A stretch of DNA of 64,000 nucleotides from the NCBI RefSeq assembly GCF_041146795.1, contig NC_135173.1, positions 54,624,365 to 54,688,364 on the forward strand. The letters run 5' to 3'. Within the stretch, counting starts at the first letter, position 1. Every line of letters begins with the position of its first letter. Shown one piece after another: positions 28,940 to 42,052 of the stretch. Origin of the DNA: Maylandia zebra. Lineage: Eukaryota; Chordata; Actinopteri; Cichliformes; Cichlidae. The notes under the pieces are model-generated. The model worked only from the letters and a program-made list of their open reading frames with translations, was not told the origin of the DNA and made no database searches. A program made the translations under genes and the position numbers.

Positions 28940-31368
28940 GAAATGTTCCATCTTAGGATAAAGGTTATCAGAAGAACTTTCACTTTAAAAAAGGATTACT
29001 TGTGAAGAAAGTTATTAATGAGGTTTTCTGGACTAATTTGGGACTAATTTGGGATACACTGACTTCATTATTGCTGGCACCAGGTTAGAGTCCCTTTTAG
29101 CTTCAGAACTGTCTTCATTCTTTGTGGCATACATTTATTGTATTGAGATCCAACATAGCATATTAGACTCTGAAGACCATTTCAGTAGAGTGAATTCACT
29201 GTCGTGTTCAAGAAAGCAGATGATTTGAGCTTTCTCACATGTATACTCTTACTGGAACTCAAGTCATTAGAAGATGGGTGCACTTTGTTCATAAAGGAAC
29301 GGGTATGTTTAGCAATGATCCTTAAAAGTCCTGACCCTTTTTAGCCAAAGGACAAAAAATGGCGACTTCCCAGAAATGGTGTAAAAATATCACACAGTAA
29401 TATTTTTCCACTTTAAATGACACAGTCATTTTAAAACTACTTCAGCCTGAAATATAAATATTAAATATTAATTATAGTTTGTGGACTCCAGCTGAGGTGG
29501 AGCAGCGGCTGCAAATGGACACACCGTGGTCTTTGCAAGTAAGCGTCCCAGAAGGTGCTGCCAGGTCTTCTCTTTTTCATCCGTGCAAAAGTCACACTGC
29601 CCTTACATTGGCTGAAGAAAGGGGCTTGCAGCAGCACCCTGCAGATTTGAATTGATTTGTTTTTGGACCTGTAGACACAGTCCAAAATGAGCATCCCTAC
29701 ATAAGCCTGCAGTTCCTCTGTATCCACATGAGCCTCTAAGTGTTTCCCATGCAGGTTTGCCTTGGCCAGGATTTCATCCATCGGCAGCAGTGCATAGCTG
29801 GTGGTTACGTGTGTAGGTCCCAGAATCAAACCTCTGGCTGCTGGGACGTAGCGCTGCAGTCTTTGTGGGAGACCAAAATATGCTAATGACCAAAATATAG
29901 AGATGAGTCAGAGTTGGATTCCAGCTGATCTCTTTCTTCATCTTCACACGATCATTTCCAGAGCCTCCTGTGTGCTGTAGTCTTGCCATCTCCAAAATGA
30001 GTGCATGAGTGCACTACTGCTCATTACCAAAACAAAGTCCAATTTTGTTTTGGTTCTTGCTGCTGAGATATCTTTGAAGCTCTGAAAGGTTGTTTTTTAA
30101 ATTATTGAATTAGTTTATAACACAGACTGTGGCCTTTTAAGAGAAAAGACTCAAAGGTGGATGTTACACACACACACACACTTGGAATGGAATGTTTGAA
30201 TGGAAAAAATAGTGCCACCTGGTGGAAAAATCCAAAAAATGAAATTGAAGGCCAGTAGTCCAAAATAAAATCTTAACATAAAGAAATGCATTAGTTGATG
30301 TCAAAATAAATGTGGGATCAAAAATTGTATTTTGAAATATTTTTGGCCTTAGGATAAAATGTGGCAGTTTTTGCGTAGCTTAGAGATATGCCACAAAAAA
30401 TAACAAAAAATAACAATATCCTCTGGGAAATATCAGATTCATTCAGCACAACCAAAATAGCCTGAAAATAAACAGACAGAATGGCACAAACTATCTCCAG
30501 GATCCCTAACCCCCAGGTTAAATGGTGTTCAGTTAGTCCATTATTGTAGGGTATACCTTACAACATAAAGCACCTTGAGGCAACCGATGTTGAGACCCAA
30601 GTTAGCTGTTTGTCCCGGTTTCCCCTTTTTACGCTGAGCTAAAGTAACTGGCCACTGGCACTGATCTCAAATGAAAACTTCTGTTTTAAAAAGTGAGCTT
30701 TAGCAATGAATGGGGAAGAATATGACACATTTGAACAGGTTTCCCCTCTTTATGCTAAGCTAAGCTAACTAGCTTCTAGCTCCAGCTAGAAGAGGCGCAC
30801 TTGAGAGCAACAGCAGTCTGTACAGACCCTTCTATTATTCATCCATAATGCTGAGCACATTTCATTTCTTTGAGCCTTTGTGGTTCTTTGCTAGCTCCTG
30901 ATGATCTTTGGCAGCAGCAACATGCTGACAGGCTTCAGCAGTGCCAGAAATCTTTGAGCTTTGCCACAGCACTAATGAGCCATAAAGACTCACAGAGAAA
31001 AACAAAAAGATCCAGCAGAAAATGCCTCATTCAATCAATCAAGTTTATTTAGAAAAGCAGTCACTGCTGTGTGTAGAACAACAGCGACTACAAAGTCAGC
31101 ATATACAGGCTGAATTATAGCCTACAGTAGCTTCCATCACGGAAAATAAAAATAAGTATGTCTGGAATACATCTGAATGAATTGAACACTGTCGCAACAC
31201 AATAATAACATGGTTGCGTGCATCGATGGCTGCTGATGTCACTTGGAAATTTACTGTGAAGTCTAAAGCTCCCCTGAGAGCATAATGGAATTATTATTAC
31301 TTAAATTAAAAAATAAATAAGATGTGAGAAAATTGTATGTGACTCATAAAAGCTAACCGTTGTCAACT
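28940..31368. other. Intergenic stretch with old repeats
   Basis: Apart from the piggyBac relic, the only features are short AT-rich segments, a (CA) run at about 30168-30180, and a duplicated TTTCCCCT(C/T)TTTA(C/T)GCT(A/G)AGCTAA segment near 30615-30645 and 30740-30770. No gene is supported. Confidence 0.45.
29461..29995 (-). pseudogene. PiggyBac-type transposase relic
   Basis: The minus-strand reading has ELQAYVGMLILDCVYRSKNK, close to the conserved start of the piggyBac DDE_Tnp_1_7 domain (a 'L..F.G.LIL.GVYRS' pattern). A decayed upstream part is readable at 29774-29995 in another frame. Surrounding sequence is out of frame and truncated, so only a fossil remains. TTAA occurs at 29324-29327 and near 30519, but the inner flanks do not form convincing inverted repeats. 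Confidence 0.55.
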
Positions 31369-31370
31369 TA

Positions 31371-32364
31371 CAGTTTTTTACAGACGCTAGGACACATTTC
31401 TCAATACTTAGGTCACTTTTGCAAAACACTTCACACAATCCTCCTAACTGACCGTCAGCTTGGCAAAGCAGTTCATTTCACATTCAAAATGCACTACAAC
31501 TACCAAAACACTTCATTCAGGTCTCAAATAACCTCATTCTTCCAGAACACTAGCAAAGGTTGACAGCCGACAAACACACTTTGTCACCCACAAAACAATG
31601 ACCTAAAAAACACTAACAACATGTAGCATTACACAGTGTTTTCTTGTGTAAAACAAGGACACATCTCTGTTTATAATTTCAATATATGTTACTGGAATGA
31701 ATCAGACATCATGCAGAATTCGTTAATATTTGTTTATGTATTTTTTTATTTTTTTGCACTAAGTAATCCCAAAATACAAGAATTTGTATACACACCATCC
31801 ACTGATACACATACAATAGTAATGCTAATCTACTCGGTCTTCTCCATTTGGCCACAGGTTCTCATCCACATCACATCTCATGTCATCTAGGGCAATACAC
31901 CTAGGAAAGAATCTTCTGGCATGCCAGAATTGAAGGAGTTGAAAAATTGAAGGAGTAACACCTGTGTAGATGTTCATCTACAATGAGAATAAGCTGTGGC
32001 TGGTTAAACTGCATTTTTAGATTTAAAATATGTTTCAATAAAATATTGTTGTTGAATTTTGCTGTCTTTTCAAGTTTTGCATTGTGTTATTGTTTTGGCC
32101 ATAAGTTTAACAGTTTTGAAAACAGTATGTAAGCACATGCAAAATGTCCTGTCTGTACAAAGATTTTTGGCAGTTGTTGTGTCTGAGTGAGAAGATAATT
32201 CATGAAATTTGAGAGATGTAGTCATTGAATGCATTTTGTGCCAAAACAATGATAACTGATCCTCAGTTTAGCCCACATAGACTTCTGTTGTGCTCACTGT
32301 GTGAGGAGTTTTGCAAACGTGACCTAAGTATTGAGAAATGTGTCCTAGCGTCTGTAAAAAACTG
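31371..32364. mobile_element. TA-flanked non-autonomous DNA transposon with about 60-bp inverted repeats
   Basis: The left end CAGTTTTTTACAGACGCTAG..(31371) is mirrored by ..CTAGCGTCTGTAAAAAACTG (32364), and the inverted match extends inward through ACACATTTCTCAATACTTAG and beyond. Both sides carry TA. No transposase is readable in the 994 bp. This layout fits the Tc1/mariner superfamily or a close relative. Confidence 0.85.
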
Positions 32365-32366
32365 TA

Positions 32367-32698
32367 AAGCAGATGTTTGATCAGAAGCTGAAGGCCCGGT
32401 GCTTTTGAAGGAGCTCTTTTGTATACAGAATGCAGAATAATTTATGTAGCCCTAGTATGCTGGGTGGAATCCATACTGTCTGCTTTTCTCTGAAATCTAA
32501 ACCACTTCCTTTTTAATGTGCGTTTGTCAGTGTCAGCATTCAAGGGCCTCGGTGCCCATGAGACCGCCTAACACTTACACATTTCAGGCACTCTTGTTTA
32601 TTTCAATTTTGTTCAGACTGTGTATGATTATAGGTTACAGAGTCAATATTTAGATTCTGCAGGAAAAGCAAAACTCAGCCTGTTCATTTTCCCCTGGC

Positions 32699-32775
<77 letters not shown>

Positions 32776-34925
32776 CGTACTGTTTGTGTTCGCTCATGTA
32801 TAAGACAAGATAACAGTCTTATTCAGTTTGAATGATTGGAGTATGTTTGGAACAAGTATTTAAAATGTGTGAATTACTGTGTTTTAAAGAAATTTGTTTC
32901 CCAAAAAAGAGCTATCAGACAAAAAATACCACATTAACAGAGGGTTGAAACAGCAATGTTAGCCAGCATGAAAGAAAATTTCAAATAAATCAGGTATCAC
33001 TGACATTTCTGATTTCAATTTTTTTTTCCTGTTACATTTTGTTTTTGCCTTTTTCCCTCCTTAACCACAGCGGGCCACTAGCTGCCGTCTGCTTTTGGAG
33101 TCACTTCACTACCTGACTGACATCCAGCCTATGTCCAGACAGGCTCTGTTTATCTTACACTCTGATGAAGAGTGCTATAGTTGTTTGTCTGTGGTGCATC
33201 TGCGGTGCTGACAGCTTACTCAATAAAATCAACATCCTTCCCCCTCTATCCCACATCAGTTTTGCTTGTGTCGACAATCACAAAAACAGCAGCTTCTCCA
33301 GTTTATGTCCCTGCAGAGTAGCATGACCAGAATGAAGCAATGATAGCTACTCTATCCAGTTAGAAATGCACAGGACTGACTGGTTGTAATCAAATTTGGT
33401 CCACAGATGAGAAAAAAATGAAGATAAAGCACTTGCGTTGGATGTTATCAGTCCATTCAAGGTGCGTTAGTAGAAATCGATAAAGTAGGGTTTATCTTTA
33501 GATCTTAGCGTGCTAAAACAGCACACTACTGACCTTTTGTAATAGTTTTTGAAATATTATTTCCATCTGGTTGTGCAACACAAAGAAAGAAAACATAAAA
33601 GCGTTTTAAAACTTCTTCCATGATGCTAGATATTAGACCTGCCATCTGACTGGCAAAGCTTTTCTCTGCACAGTGACAGCACACAGACCCAGAGAGCACA
33701 TGTTTAAATTAAACAAACTCTGTGTTCCCAGACCACCCTGACTGGAGCTGTCACTGCAAATACTTAATTCCCCATCCAGTAAGAATCCATATTTGTACCC
33801 AGTACTTCATTCATCAAATACTTTTTTTTCTTGGAGTTTCCATGGTCACTACACATGAGACCCCATTTCATGTTCCCACATCTAAAAGCCAAAAGCTTCA
33901 GTCTGACATCCGAGTGACTGTAGTACAATAAAATACCCACTCCGGTAATCCACCCAAAGCTTTTTTTGTAACTATTGCTTTTCTCTTGTGTAAGCTGCCA
34001 GAAAATGTTTTGGCCACTATTTCACTAGGAAATATTAATGCTCATGAGCACAGCATGACCAAAAACACATAAGAGATATAGAGTATATACATAATGACTA
34101 CTTAATGGCAGGAAAATAGTTGGCATGGATCAGTACATCAGGACAAAACATTATCCTGCTTGCGTGTCCTTGAAATGATTCTGCAGAAAGGTTGGTGTCT
34201 CTTATTTTTATTTGAGGTGGTTCAAATCGAGTACCGAGGTCTTTTGCAGCATTTGTATACAGAAGCAGAAAAAAGAGTCTCCTCAAATGCTCTTGATTTA
34301 TTCTGTGGTGTCATGGATGAGGACAATTGAGCCAGACCACCACCAGTGCTGCGCCTTAAAAAGGGTGGTGTGTTTGGATTAAAGGCATGCATGTGGTTAC
34401 TGTCACTGAAGATAGCCTCATCTGAGCTCTGACCACAACGTCTTCATTAACTGAAGCCTGTATTTCTTCTCCTTGTAGGGTTAGTATGTACTGTAACAAA
34501 AGTAATTGTACATTTGTAGATGTTTTTGTACGAGGAATGCCTCACTGTCCTAACACTTATTGTGCATGTCTTGGTCTACACCATATAAAACTTTGTCAAA
34601 TTGAGTTGTACAACAGAAACTGCTGACACTCAGCAGGATCTCAGAAACCAGCCAGTATATATTTACTATGTCTAGCCCCAGCTTTCCAAAAATACTCTGC
34701 CAGAATCTTCTGGGAACAATGGCCCATGCTACTCATACAGTGTCTTTAATTCTGAACATCATTGTGATTACGCAGGCAAATGTTAGGATAGGCCACATCT
34801 TGTCTTCGGTCTCCTGAAACAGCAGCTATGCCTGAAAGACTGAGTTTAAACGTGCCTGTCACTGGCAAGATGCCAGATGGAAAGGCTTACGTGTACAGAA
34901 TCAAAACTGGCTGTTCTGCATCCTT
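32367..34925. other. Gene-free stretch
   Basis: Only the (GT)n microsatellite and unremarkable AT-rich sequence are seen. Confidence 0.45.
32702..32771. repeat. (GT)n microsatellite
   Basis: About 35 GT units, ending in GCGTGCGT, are visible. The Cys/Val ORF across it is an artefact. Confidence 0.95.
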
Positions 34926-34929
34926 CTCA

Positions 34930-35300
34930 CAGCCCTGCAGAATTCACGACCTCTTTTTAATTTGTGAGAGTCGTCGCTTCTGGATCAGCTCCTCCATTGA
35001 AGGCTGCTGGTGACATTGACTACGTATCGTGGTGTTGCTGAGACGGTCACAGAGGGACACTCGGAGAATCTGATGCAAACAGCACATTCGGAAGACCTCG
35101 AGCTTGTTGAGGTCATGCTTGAGAATGAAACAGGTCTCAGATCCACAGAGAAGAATGGGCAATACCAGTGTGCAGTACAGGTGATGAGAGTGGTGAGGGT
35201 GTCTTCTTCCAGATGCACCATCGGAGGGAGGCGAAAGCCGCCGCTTGACCGACTCTTGAGTGCATTTCCGTCATTGATGCCACTTTGTGATGGCAAAACG
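34930..35300 (-). pseudogene. Non-LTR retrotransposon reverse-transcriptase C-terminal fragment
   Basis: The minus strand reads LPILLCGSETCFILKHDL then NKLEVFRMCCLHQILRVSLC and NTTIRSQCHQQPSMEELIQK. This matches the widespread C-terminal part of LINE pol proteins (pattern LLYGSETW..L..KLE.F..RCLR.IL). It is truncated on both sides with a frameshift near 35160-35200. Confidence 0.75.
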
Positions 35301-38300
35301 AGTGTCTACTGCTCTATCTGAAGCTTAACTCTCTGTTCCAATCAGTTTAAGAGGCCCCATTTCATTTCTTCCAAAATTGTCAAGAGGAACACAGAACACA
35401 AGTCTTTTGTAATGTTGGCTTACTCCCTGTGGTGTTAGTGTGTTCCATAAAGCAAGCCAAAGGAATTTTTAAAGTCTTGCTGATGGGAAACCAGAACAGC
35501 AAAACAAATCTGTTATTCCTCACATCACACACCAGGATGACCTGTGTTTGAACTTATAGTTTTGTTCCCGTCTTTGAGCTCAAAGTCAGTCAAATCTTTT
35601 TTCCTGCTGTGGTGCACCGCTTCCCACACAGGGGTGCAATAAATCACAGAAATGTGGTATGATCCTAAAAACTATGTGGTGTGATAAGAACAGGGGGTGT
35701 GCTAGAGTCTGGACAATATGAAAAGAGAAAGAATATTCTGCAAGCATATATATCAACATGCCTACATATATAAAACTATCTACAACCATGCAGACAGGTC
35801 TGTGAGTACACAGAGTAGGCATTGCAATGGGTTTCTCTAATGCTAATTCATTATGTTAGGATGAAATCTAGTACAAGTTTACCAACAGAATCATCTTGGG
35901 CCCCCAGTCCCTCAGGCAGTCATCCGTCTCTGTGTATTCCCCAACTGGTTGGAAATTTGCTGTGAAATCTATTGCTAAAGTCCCATTCACTCAGGGGTAG
36001 AGAATTTTGAAGGTTGACTTTGGCAGTCAGCTAGAAATCATGACAAGGAGCCTTTTGGTGCAATACCTTTTGTGTGAATGATTTCACACGGTGACAGCCA
36101 GTAACCTCCAGCAACTGCTTGCAAAAAGGGTTGGGGAGTAGACATTTTTTTCTAGTAACCGGAGACTGACAAGAGGTTGCTGACCAGTTTCTAGGCCTAT
36201 GTGACTGAGAGCTTTGATAAGCAAAAATTAAATTAGTTTCAATTCAAATATATGTACAAAGTGCAAAATCATATCAACAGTTGTCACAAGGCACTTTATA
36301 TTGTACAGTAAAGACCTTAAAATAATGAAGAGAAAACCCCAGCAATTAGACAAACCCCCATGAGCAAGCACTGGAAAGGAAAAACTCCCTTAATATCAAC
36401 AACTAACTAACTAACTAAGAGGTCTTTGATAATAATTAACAAAAAGTTTCTAAAAAATTCATTTATTTAACGTTCATGGTGGCCCTTCCTGGTCTGAAAT
36501 GTGAGGTCAAATCAAACCTCCATTAAACCTCCGTTCTCTCTTATGGCCAGCAGGGGTAACTCTCCTTGTGAAAAGAAGTTGAAATGTACAAAAGTCAATG
36601 ATCAAATTTCTCTGCTTTTAACTTGATTTATTGCCTCTCTGAGCATATTCCTAGTGAAATCACGGTTCTAGTTACTATTTTCAGGTCTTCTTCATTAGAG
36701 CAGGATTTTTTGTTTTGTACATTGTGGTCATATTTAAACTTAAAAAATGATAAAGCAGAGTATGCTTACATGTGTGGTTCCCCTGTGATTGACAAGTTGC
36801 TGCTATATGGGTGTGTAGTGTACGTGGCTTCACAGTGAGATACACCCAATGGGTTTTTTTCACCTCTTTCTCCAAGGAGAGGACTGTAGATTATTTTCCT
36901 AACCTTCTTCTTTTTCAGTATGAATCCCAATTCATACCAAAGTTAATAATGGGAGGTTCTGGGACCAGCGTTAGGTGTTTGCTTGACTCTTGGACACATA
37001 CAGTCAAGTCCAATTTCAAAGCAGTAGCCCAAAACTAGTGTGTGACATAATGGTGACTGTGTCCATATATTCTGTTTACATTCTATGGGTGACAGAAAAG
37101 GCAGGAAGTAATCAAAGTTAAGATTAATTTAACATAACCCAGAATTCTTCAACAAAATTAGCCTAAAAACAAGACTTTCAATCCTTTAATCCTCTGGGAA
37201 CGATCGTTTTCATGGCACTGGATCCAAAGTTCTTATAACATCTCTGATTCTATGCCACAGTCGTTGGTTTTTTGGGGGGTTTTTTCATTGTGTGCCGACC
37301 TTGCTGCCATTCTGTTAGCAAAGCTAAAATTACTGAGATCCCTGAGATGTGATCCCTCTCGTGTAATCTTGCAGATGCAGACCTGGAAAACCAAATGACT
37401 TGCTGTGTTTTCACCCTAATTTGAGATGACACTTATACTGCATATGCATGTAAAACTATCCACCATCAAGACTAAGCTGTTTTCTTGTTTTCACAAAACT
37501 GTATAATTCCTGCCTTTTGTGTAAGAACCTCTGAATCCAGCGTATTTGAGACAGACATCTGAGAACTTTCCAGAGGCAGAGCAAAAATGAAAAAATGTCG
37601 ACAGCAAAACATTTGGCAGCTTCTTAATACTGACTCCTTTTCTGCCCCCCACTTCTTTTGCTGCCTCTCTCAGGACTTGGAAGCACTTGAATACAAAGTC
37701 CAGTTAATTGTTCTGGCAGTTCAGCTTGTGTGTAATGACTTCTGACAGCAGTGGAGACAAACTGAGGAATATGTCTGTCTCTGCATGTGTATTTACAAAT
37801 CTACTCTGGGGAACCGCATTCCAGTTCTGGAAACACTATTACTTACAAATCCCCCTGAACTACTGCATGTCCAGGATCTGGGGATACTCGTTTGAAATAA
37901 AAATGAACAGAATGAAAAGTAGGACAAGACCATGCAAGACGCTGGCCTTGTATTTCCATCAGAGCAACGTGAGAAGTTTTGGTATAAAAGCAGAAAATGT
38001 AAGTGATCTATTGGAGTAATTTAGGAGGTACAGTTTGGGGGGAGAGCATTTGCCTCGTCCATCATAAGAGCGGCTGGCTCCACTGAATTTGGCTGTTGTT
38101 CCTAACTGGCTGTAATCCAACACGGATGGGAGTTGGGTTCTGCTGTGCATTATGAACTCCTTTTAAAGAAGTGAAACACAAGTGTGACCAGGCTTTTTTC
38201 TTTAATTCACGCTCAAAAAACCATTTGTAGCAGCTTTGTATTTCTGAGAATTCTAACCGAACTTTGAACATAAGGAACAAACAAACAAACAAATAGAGTA

Positions 38301-39385
38301 TTGTTGGTCTGCAGCATTTCGATTTCTGCTAAGGGCCGTGTTTTGCCTAAGCAGTCCTGGATGATGTCAGTGTCTTTGTAGTTAATGGGAATCCTTGAGC
38401 AGTTCACCATTTGAGCTTTCTCTAACCTCCACTTTGATGTTGCTCTAAATTGAGTCTGTAGCCAGCCTGTTGCTCTGGAATGCCAGCTGGATGAGGCTGA
38501 AGGAGGGTGTTTGGGTTGTTTGGCTAAGAAACTACTCTGCACTTGTCTTGACTCCTTTCTAATCTCTCTAATTGGAATCGGGGGTCCAAGAATCGAGAGC
38601 TGCCAGATCTTTGTGGTCATCGTTTGGTGAAGTGACGAGGTCAGACGTGGCTTCTTTCCCTACACTTTGTTCTCCTGGCCCCCAACAGATCTATTCTCTT
38701 CTTATTTGTGGAGCCTGCACGCTTAATGTTTGTTTACATTGCATGTGCCTGCAGTTTTTAATCCCTCTTTTTCCTTGCTAAGTGTTATTGTTAGGAAATA
38801 GGAAATACCCTTTACCAAATGGTAAAGAACTGGATTTTGCACAGCTACTTGCTTACACTTGCACAGGATGGACTGTTGAAACAAAAAGAGCCATATCTAA
38901 TTTTTTTTTCTTTTACTTTTTTTTTTTGCTGTGGAGGCATCTGGTACTTTCCCAGCTTCATATGTGGAAACCATAGCTCTAAAATCTCTGAGCTGTAATG
39001 TTATTACTAATGCGTGTGAATGTGTTAGTACAGAACTCTTGGGTATGGTGTATCATATGGACTCCATGCTAGTTTTATGATGGAAAGTGTAAGACAGGAG
39101 CGCTGCATGTGTTTTAGCAGCTGTTGTTTCTGCCTGCAGGGAGGCTGCAGAACTCCGATGTTTTCCAAAGACATTCTGCTTCATTGTACCCAAGTCTCAT
39201 CGCAGGGATGAGCAGTTTTGAATGACTGTCTATTATGCATGTTTTAAATTCTAATTTTAATCTAGGGTAATTTAAAGCTGCAAAGCAAGACATTGGTACA
39301 GAAAGAACATAATTTCCATAATGACTGCAACGTGTGGTGTCCTAAAACACAAATGGGCAAATATTTACCTTTATAAGAGTTTTCA
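35300..39385. other. Gene-free stretch upstream of gas1
   Basis: No gene is supported across about 4 kb. A decayed interspersed repeat lies at 36225-36400; short tandem runs occur at about 36403-36418 (AACT) and 38276-38291 (AAAC). Confidence 0.45.
36225..36400. repeat. Decayed interspersed repeat (common fish LINE/SINE-like segment)
   Basis: CAAGGCACTTTATATTGTAC..AGAGAAAACCCCAGCAATTAGAC..CATGAGCAAGCACT..GGAAGGAAAAACTCCCTT resembles a very common percomorph interspersed repeat. Its class is uncertain. Confidence 0.55.
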
Positions 39386-39387
39386 CT

Positions 39388-39480
39388 AGAGGTGGATCCA
39401 AACATCAATAGTATCGATAACCAACGCTGGTATCAGGGAGATACTAGCGCGACAGTATCGATACTTTGGTTCTATTGTCT
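39388..39480. mobile_element. Remnant end of a hAT-like element
   Basis: TAGAGGTGGATCCAAACATC..AGTATCGATA..ACAGTATCGATACTTTGG resembles the GATAC/ATCGATA-rich terminal zone of fish hAT-like elements. The partner end is not found. Confidence 0.35.
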
Positions 39481-39515
39481 AAGTTCAATAAGTAGCCCAC
39501 TGAATTGTCTTAAAT

Positions 39516-39518
39516 TGT

Positions 39519-39549
<31 letters not shown>

Positions 39550-39550
39550 G
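39516..39550. repeat. (GT)n followed by a long G run
   Basis: GTGTGTGTGTGTGTGT leads directly into about 18 consecutive G bases. It can form a G-quadruplex on the plus strand. Confidence 0.9.
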
Positions 39551-39784
39551 ATATGAAAAAATGTACCCCAAATATGCACTAGCTTTTGTTGTGTTGATTT
39601 GTTATTATACAAAGTATCATTAAAATGTTGAAGATTTAAATCACGACAGGCTGATCTTCCCTAAGCAGGCTGCCTTTATAGTTTAAAACTCAGAACGTAT
39701 TTACTTTGTATCATTCCAAAATTTGCAGTATTGCACAGTACTCATTTCATCACAATGAGATGACAAACGTGTAAAAGATTTCTA

Positions 39785-40326
39785 CACATACATCAATTAC
39801 GGTCTTCAGCGGTCTGCGTCACGACCGCGTGTGACGAGCGAATCAAAACAGTTTATCGGACCAATGGGACGCGGTCCCTGCGGAACCTAGTCACCCCACA
39901 ACTACACAACCCGTATTTCAAAGCGGTTGCAGCTGGAGTGGATGTGGATTAATAGTGAAAAGAGTGACTTTAGGATCGAGTGTTCCCAGTTGCATGTGGA
40001 ATAAACAAGCTGTGGGTCTTTCTTTTTTCTTTTCTTTTTTTCCCTTGTAAACTTCACCAAAACTTTTTTTTTGTGGACGACAGATGCAAAAGTGAGGCCA
40101 CTAGAGAGGAACCGCACGGACGGAAGGGGGGAAAGTGGAACTTTGTTATGGATTTCGGAACTTTTAGGATCTTAACGTGATGCGCTTGTTGTGCCTACTT
40201 TGTGGCGCACCGCTAACTTCAAGTCACCGACTTGTGACGTGATCTAAAATCATCAGGGAGTAGCTCTCTGAACTGTTGATGCGACAGGATGGAGTAACGC
40301 TTTTCTAAGATTCATTCTCGGAGGAA
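39785..40326 (+). promoter_or_regulatory. CG-rich 5' region of gas1
   Basis: The stretch before the gas1 ATG is richer in CG dinucleotides than its surroundings (for example 39805-39835 and 40105-40125). It probably holds the promoter and 5' UTR. No TATA box is evident and the start site is not visible. Confidence 0.45.
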
Positions 40327-41106
40327 ATGGGAAGTCGTGCCACATTGATGGAGCGAACAACGGTTTTTATATACGGCGTGTTGATCCTAATCCTCGGTCT
40401 CTGTGTCGGATCTCCCAACCACAGCCACCGACTGGTCTGCTGGAAAGCCATCCTGAAGTGTCATGCAGAGCCAGAGTGCCAATACGCCTACAATCAGTAC
40501 ATCTATGCCTGCGCGTCTGTTTTGAGCGGGGAACGCAAAAAGTGCCCCAGTCACTGCGTGTCCTCTTTGATTCAGCTCAATTTAACCCGGAGCGGCCCGG
40601 CTCTGGAGGACTGCGACTGCGCCCAGGACCCGAACTGCAGAAACACCAAACGGACCATCGAGCCGTGCCTGCCGCGGACTAGCACCATGGGCTGCACCGA
40701 GGCCCGGCTGCAGTGTGAAATGGACCCGCACTGCAGCTCTGCCATGGGGGATTATTTATATCACTGCCGCAAACTTTTCGGTGGAGAAAGGTGCTCAGAT
40801 GCGTGTCGCAAAGTGATAGCCAACATGCGTTCCATACCTAAAGCGCAGCAGCTGGACACCTGTGTGTGCGACGGCACCGAAAGGAACATATGTGAGTACA
40901 TCAAAGTCAGCATGAAAACTTTCTGCTCCGACTCCAGTGACAGGTACGCGGGAAGCGGCTTCTCAGACTCCGAGGAGGACACTGAGAATGATTATATGGA
41001 TCTGGAGGATGAGCCATATGTGGAAAACTCAAGTGACACGGCACATTTTCAGACTGCTGTGTTCAATACTCTGACTACCATTCTGGTTTTAGCCAAAATT
41101 ATCTGA
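40327..41106 (+). CDS. gas1: Growth arrest-specific 1, GPI-anchored Hedgehog co-receptor
   Basis: GAS1 is a cell-surface protein that promotes Hedgehog binding to Patched and also modulates GDNF/Ret signalling; structurally it is a GFR-alpha relative. The single-exon ORF gives 259 residues (human GAS1 is 345), as expected for this intronless gene. Seen: a hydrophobic signal peptide (about 12-28); Cys-rich domain 1 (CWKAILKCHAEPECQYAYNQ.., about 38-115); Cys-rich domain 2 (GCTEARLQCEMDPHCSSAMG.., about 121-199); an acidic Ser/Asp/Glu-rich linker; and a C-terminal hydrophobic tail (FNTLTTILVLAKII) for GPI attachment. Sequons include Asn31-His-Ser and Asn85-Leu-Thr. A second Met at codon 8 is an alternative start. 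The teleost a/b copy is not decided. Confidence 0.95.
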   Translation: MGSRATLMERTTVFIYGVLILILGLCVGSPNHSHRLVCWKAILKCHAEPECQYAYNQYIYACASVLSGERKKCPSHCVSSLIQLNLTRSGPALEDCDCAQDPNCRNTKRTIEPCLPRTSTMGCTEARLQCEMDPHCSSAMGDYLYHCRKLFGGERCSDACRKVIANMRSIPKAQQLDTCVCDGTERNICEYIKVSMKTFCSDSSDRYAGSGFSDSEEDTENDYMDLEDEPYVENSSDTAHFQTAVFNTLTTILVLAKII

Positions 41107-41560
41107 AAAGAGTGGGAAAAGGTGCCTACTATCGGGGACAGTTAGACCAGACAGGAGCCTAACCCGTGGGACTGGACACCAGAAACAGAGACCAAACTAA
41201 AAATGTGTGTTCTTCTAATCAGAACATTCTATTTTATAACTCAACCAAAACCTTCTACTTCATGTCTACAACAATGTATTTAACAACAGGGCTTATGACG
41301 TTTGTCAGTCACTGTTGTGGATCAGATAGTAGTTATATTTCAATTACACATTTAAAAAAACATCTTATACTTTTAAAGGAAGCTATTTTTGTATGTTGGT
41401 ATACATAAATTGTATAGTATATTGTAAAAATAATAATAATAATTTTGTCTAAATATTTGTTTGGGTGTTATATATATAGAGAGAGAACATGAGATTTTGC
41501 ACTGTATCTAAAAGAAAGTCCTGTACTGCATTATCACCACAGAGGAAGGAAATGTGCTTC

Positions 41561-41566
41561 ATTAAA
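41561..41566 (+). terminator. Candidate polyadenylation signal of gas1
   Basis: ATTAAA, the commonest variant signal, lies about 455 bp after the gas1 stop, followed by an A-rich stretch. Confidence 0.4.
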
Positions 41567-42052
41567 ATCCAAAACAAAAAAAAGAAAGCAAAAATGCCTC
41601 AAGGTCGTTTTTATTCACAAGCAAGACTGTGAAAGCTCTACAACACTTTCACTTAAAAAAGTAACCCCAAAAGTTGATTAAAACCACTAAAATGTGTTTA
41701 AATCCCAAGGCGGATAATGAATCTGTGTAAAGAATCTCATGACCTTGAAAACATGGTGTTTGCTTAAGGTATAAAGTGTTAATTCCAAACTCAAACAGAC
41801 TGCAGAAGGCCAAAACCCTCCTCCTTGGGATTTGTGGAGAAGTATTCAGTCGGTTTGTTTATTTTCACCCCGTGTGTTTGTCCAAAGTCTTAACAAAGGC
41901 ACACTGATTATAAGACAACATGTCTGTGTTTGGGTGAATGAAGATATTAAGTGCCCATTATGAACACAGACCTTTGAATGTACATGCACATTAAATAAAT
42001 AGCATTTTTAAAACTATTTTTGTCCTTGGACTTCCGTGTGTATTTCTCTAGT

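Noticed and set aside
32620-32835. Cys/Val-repeat ORF
   Set aside because: Direct translation of the (GT)n microsatellite.
34828-35321. Plus-strand ORFs around the LINE fragment
   Set aside because: The minus strand carries recognisable reverse-transcriptase sequence; the plus readings do not.
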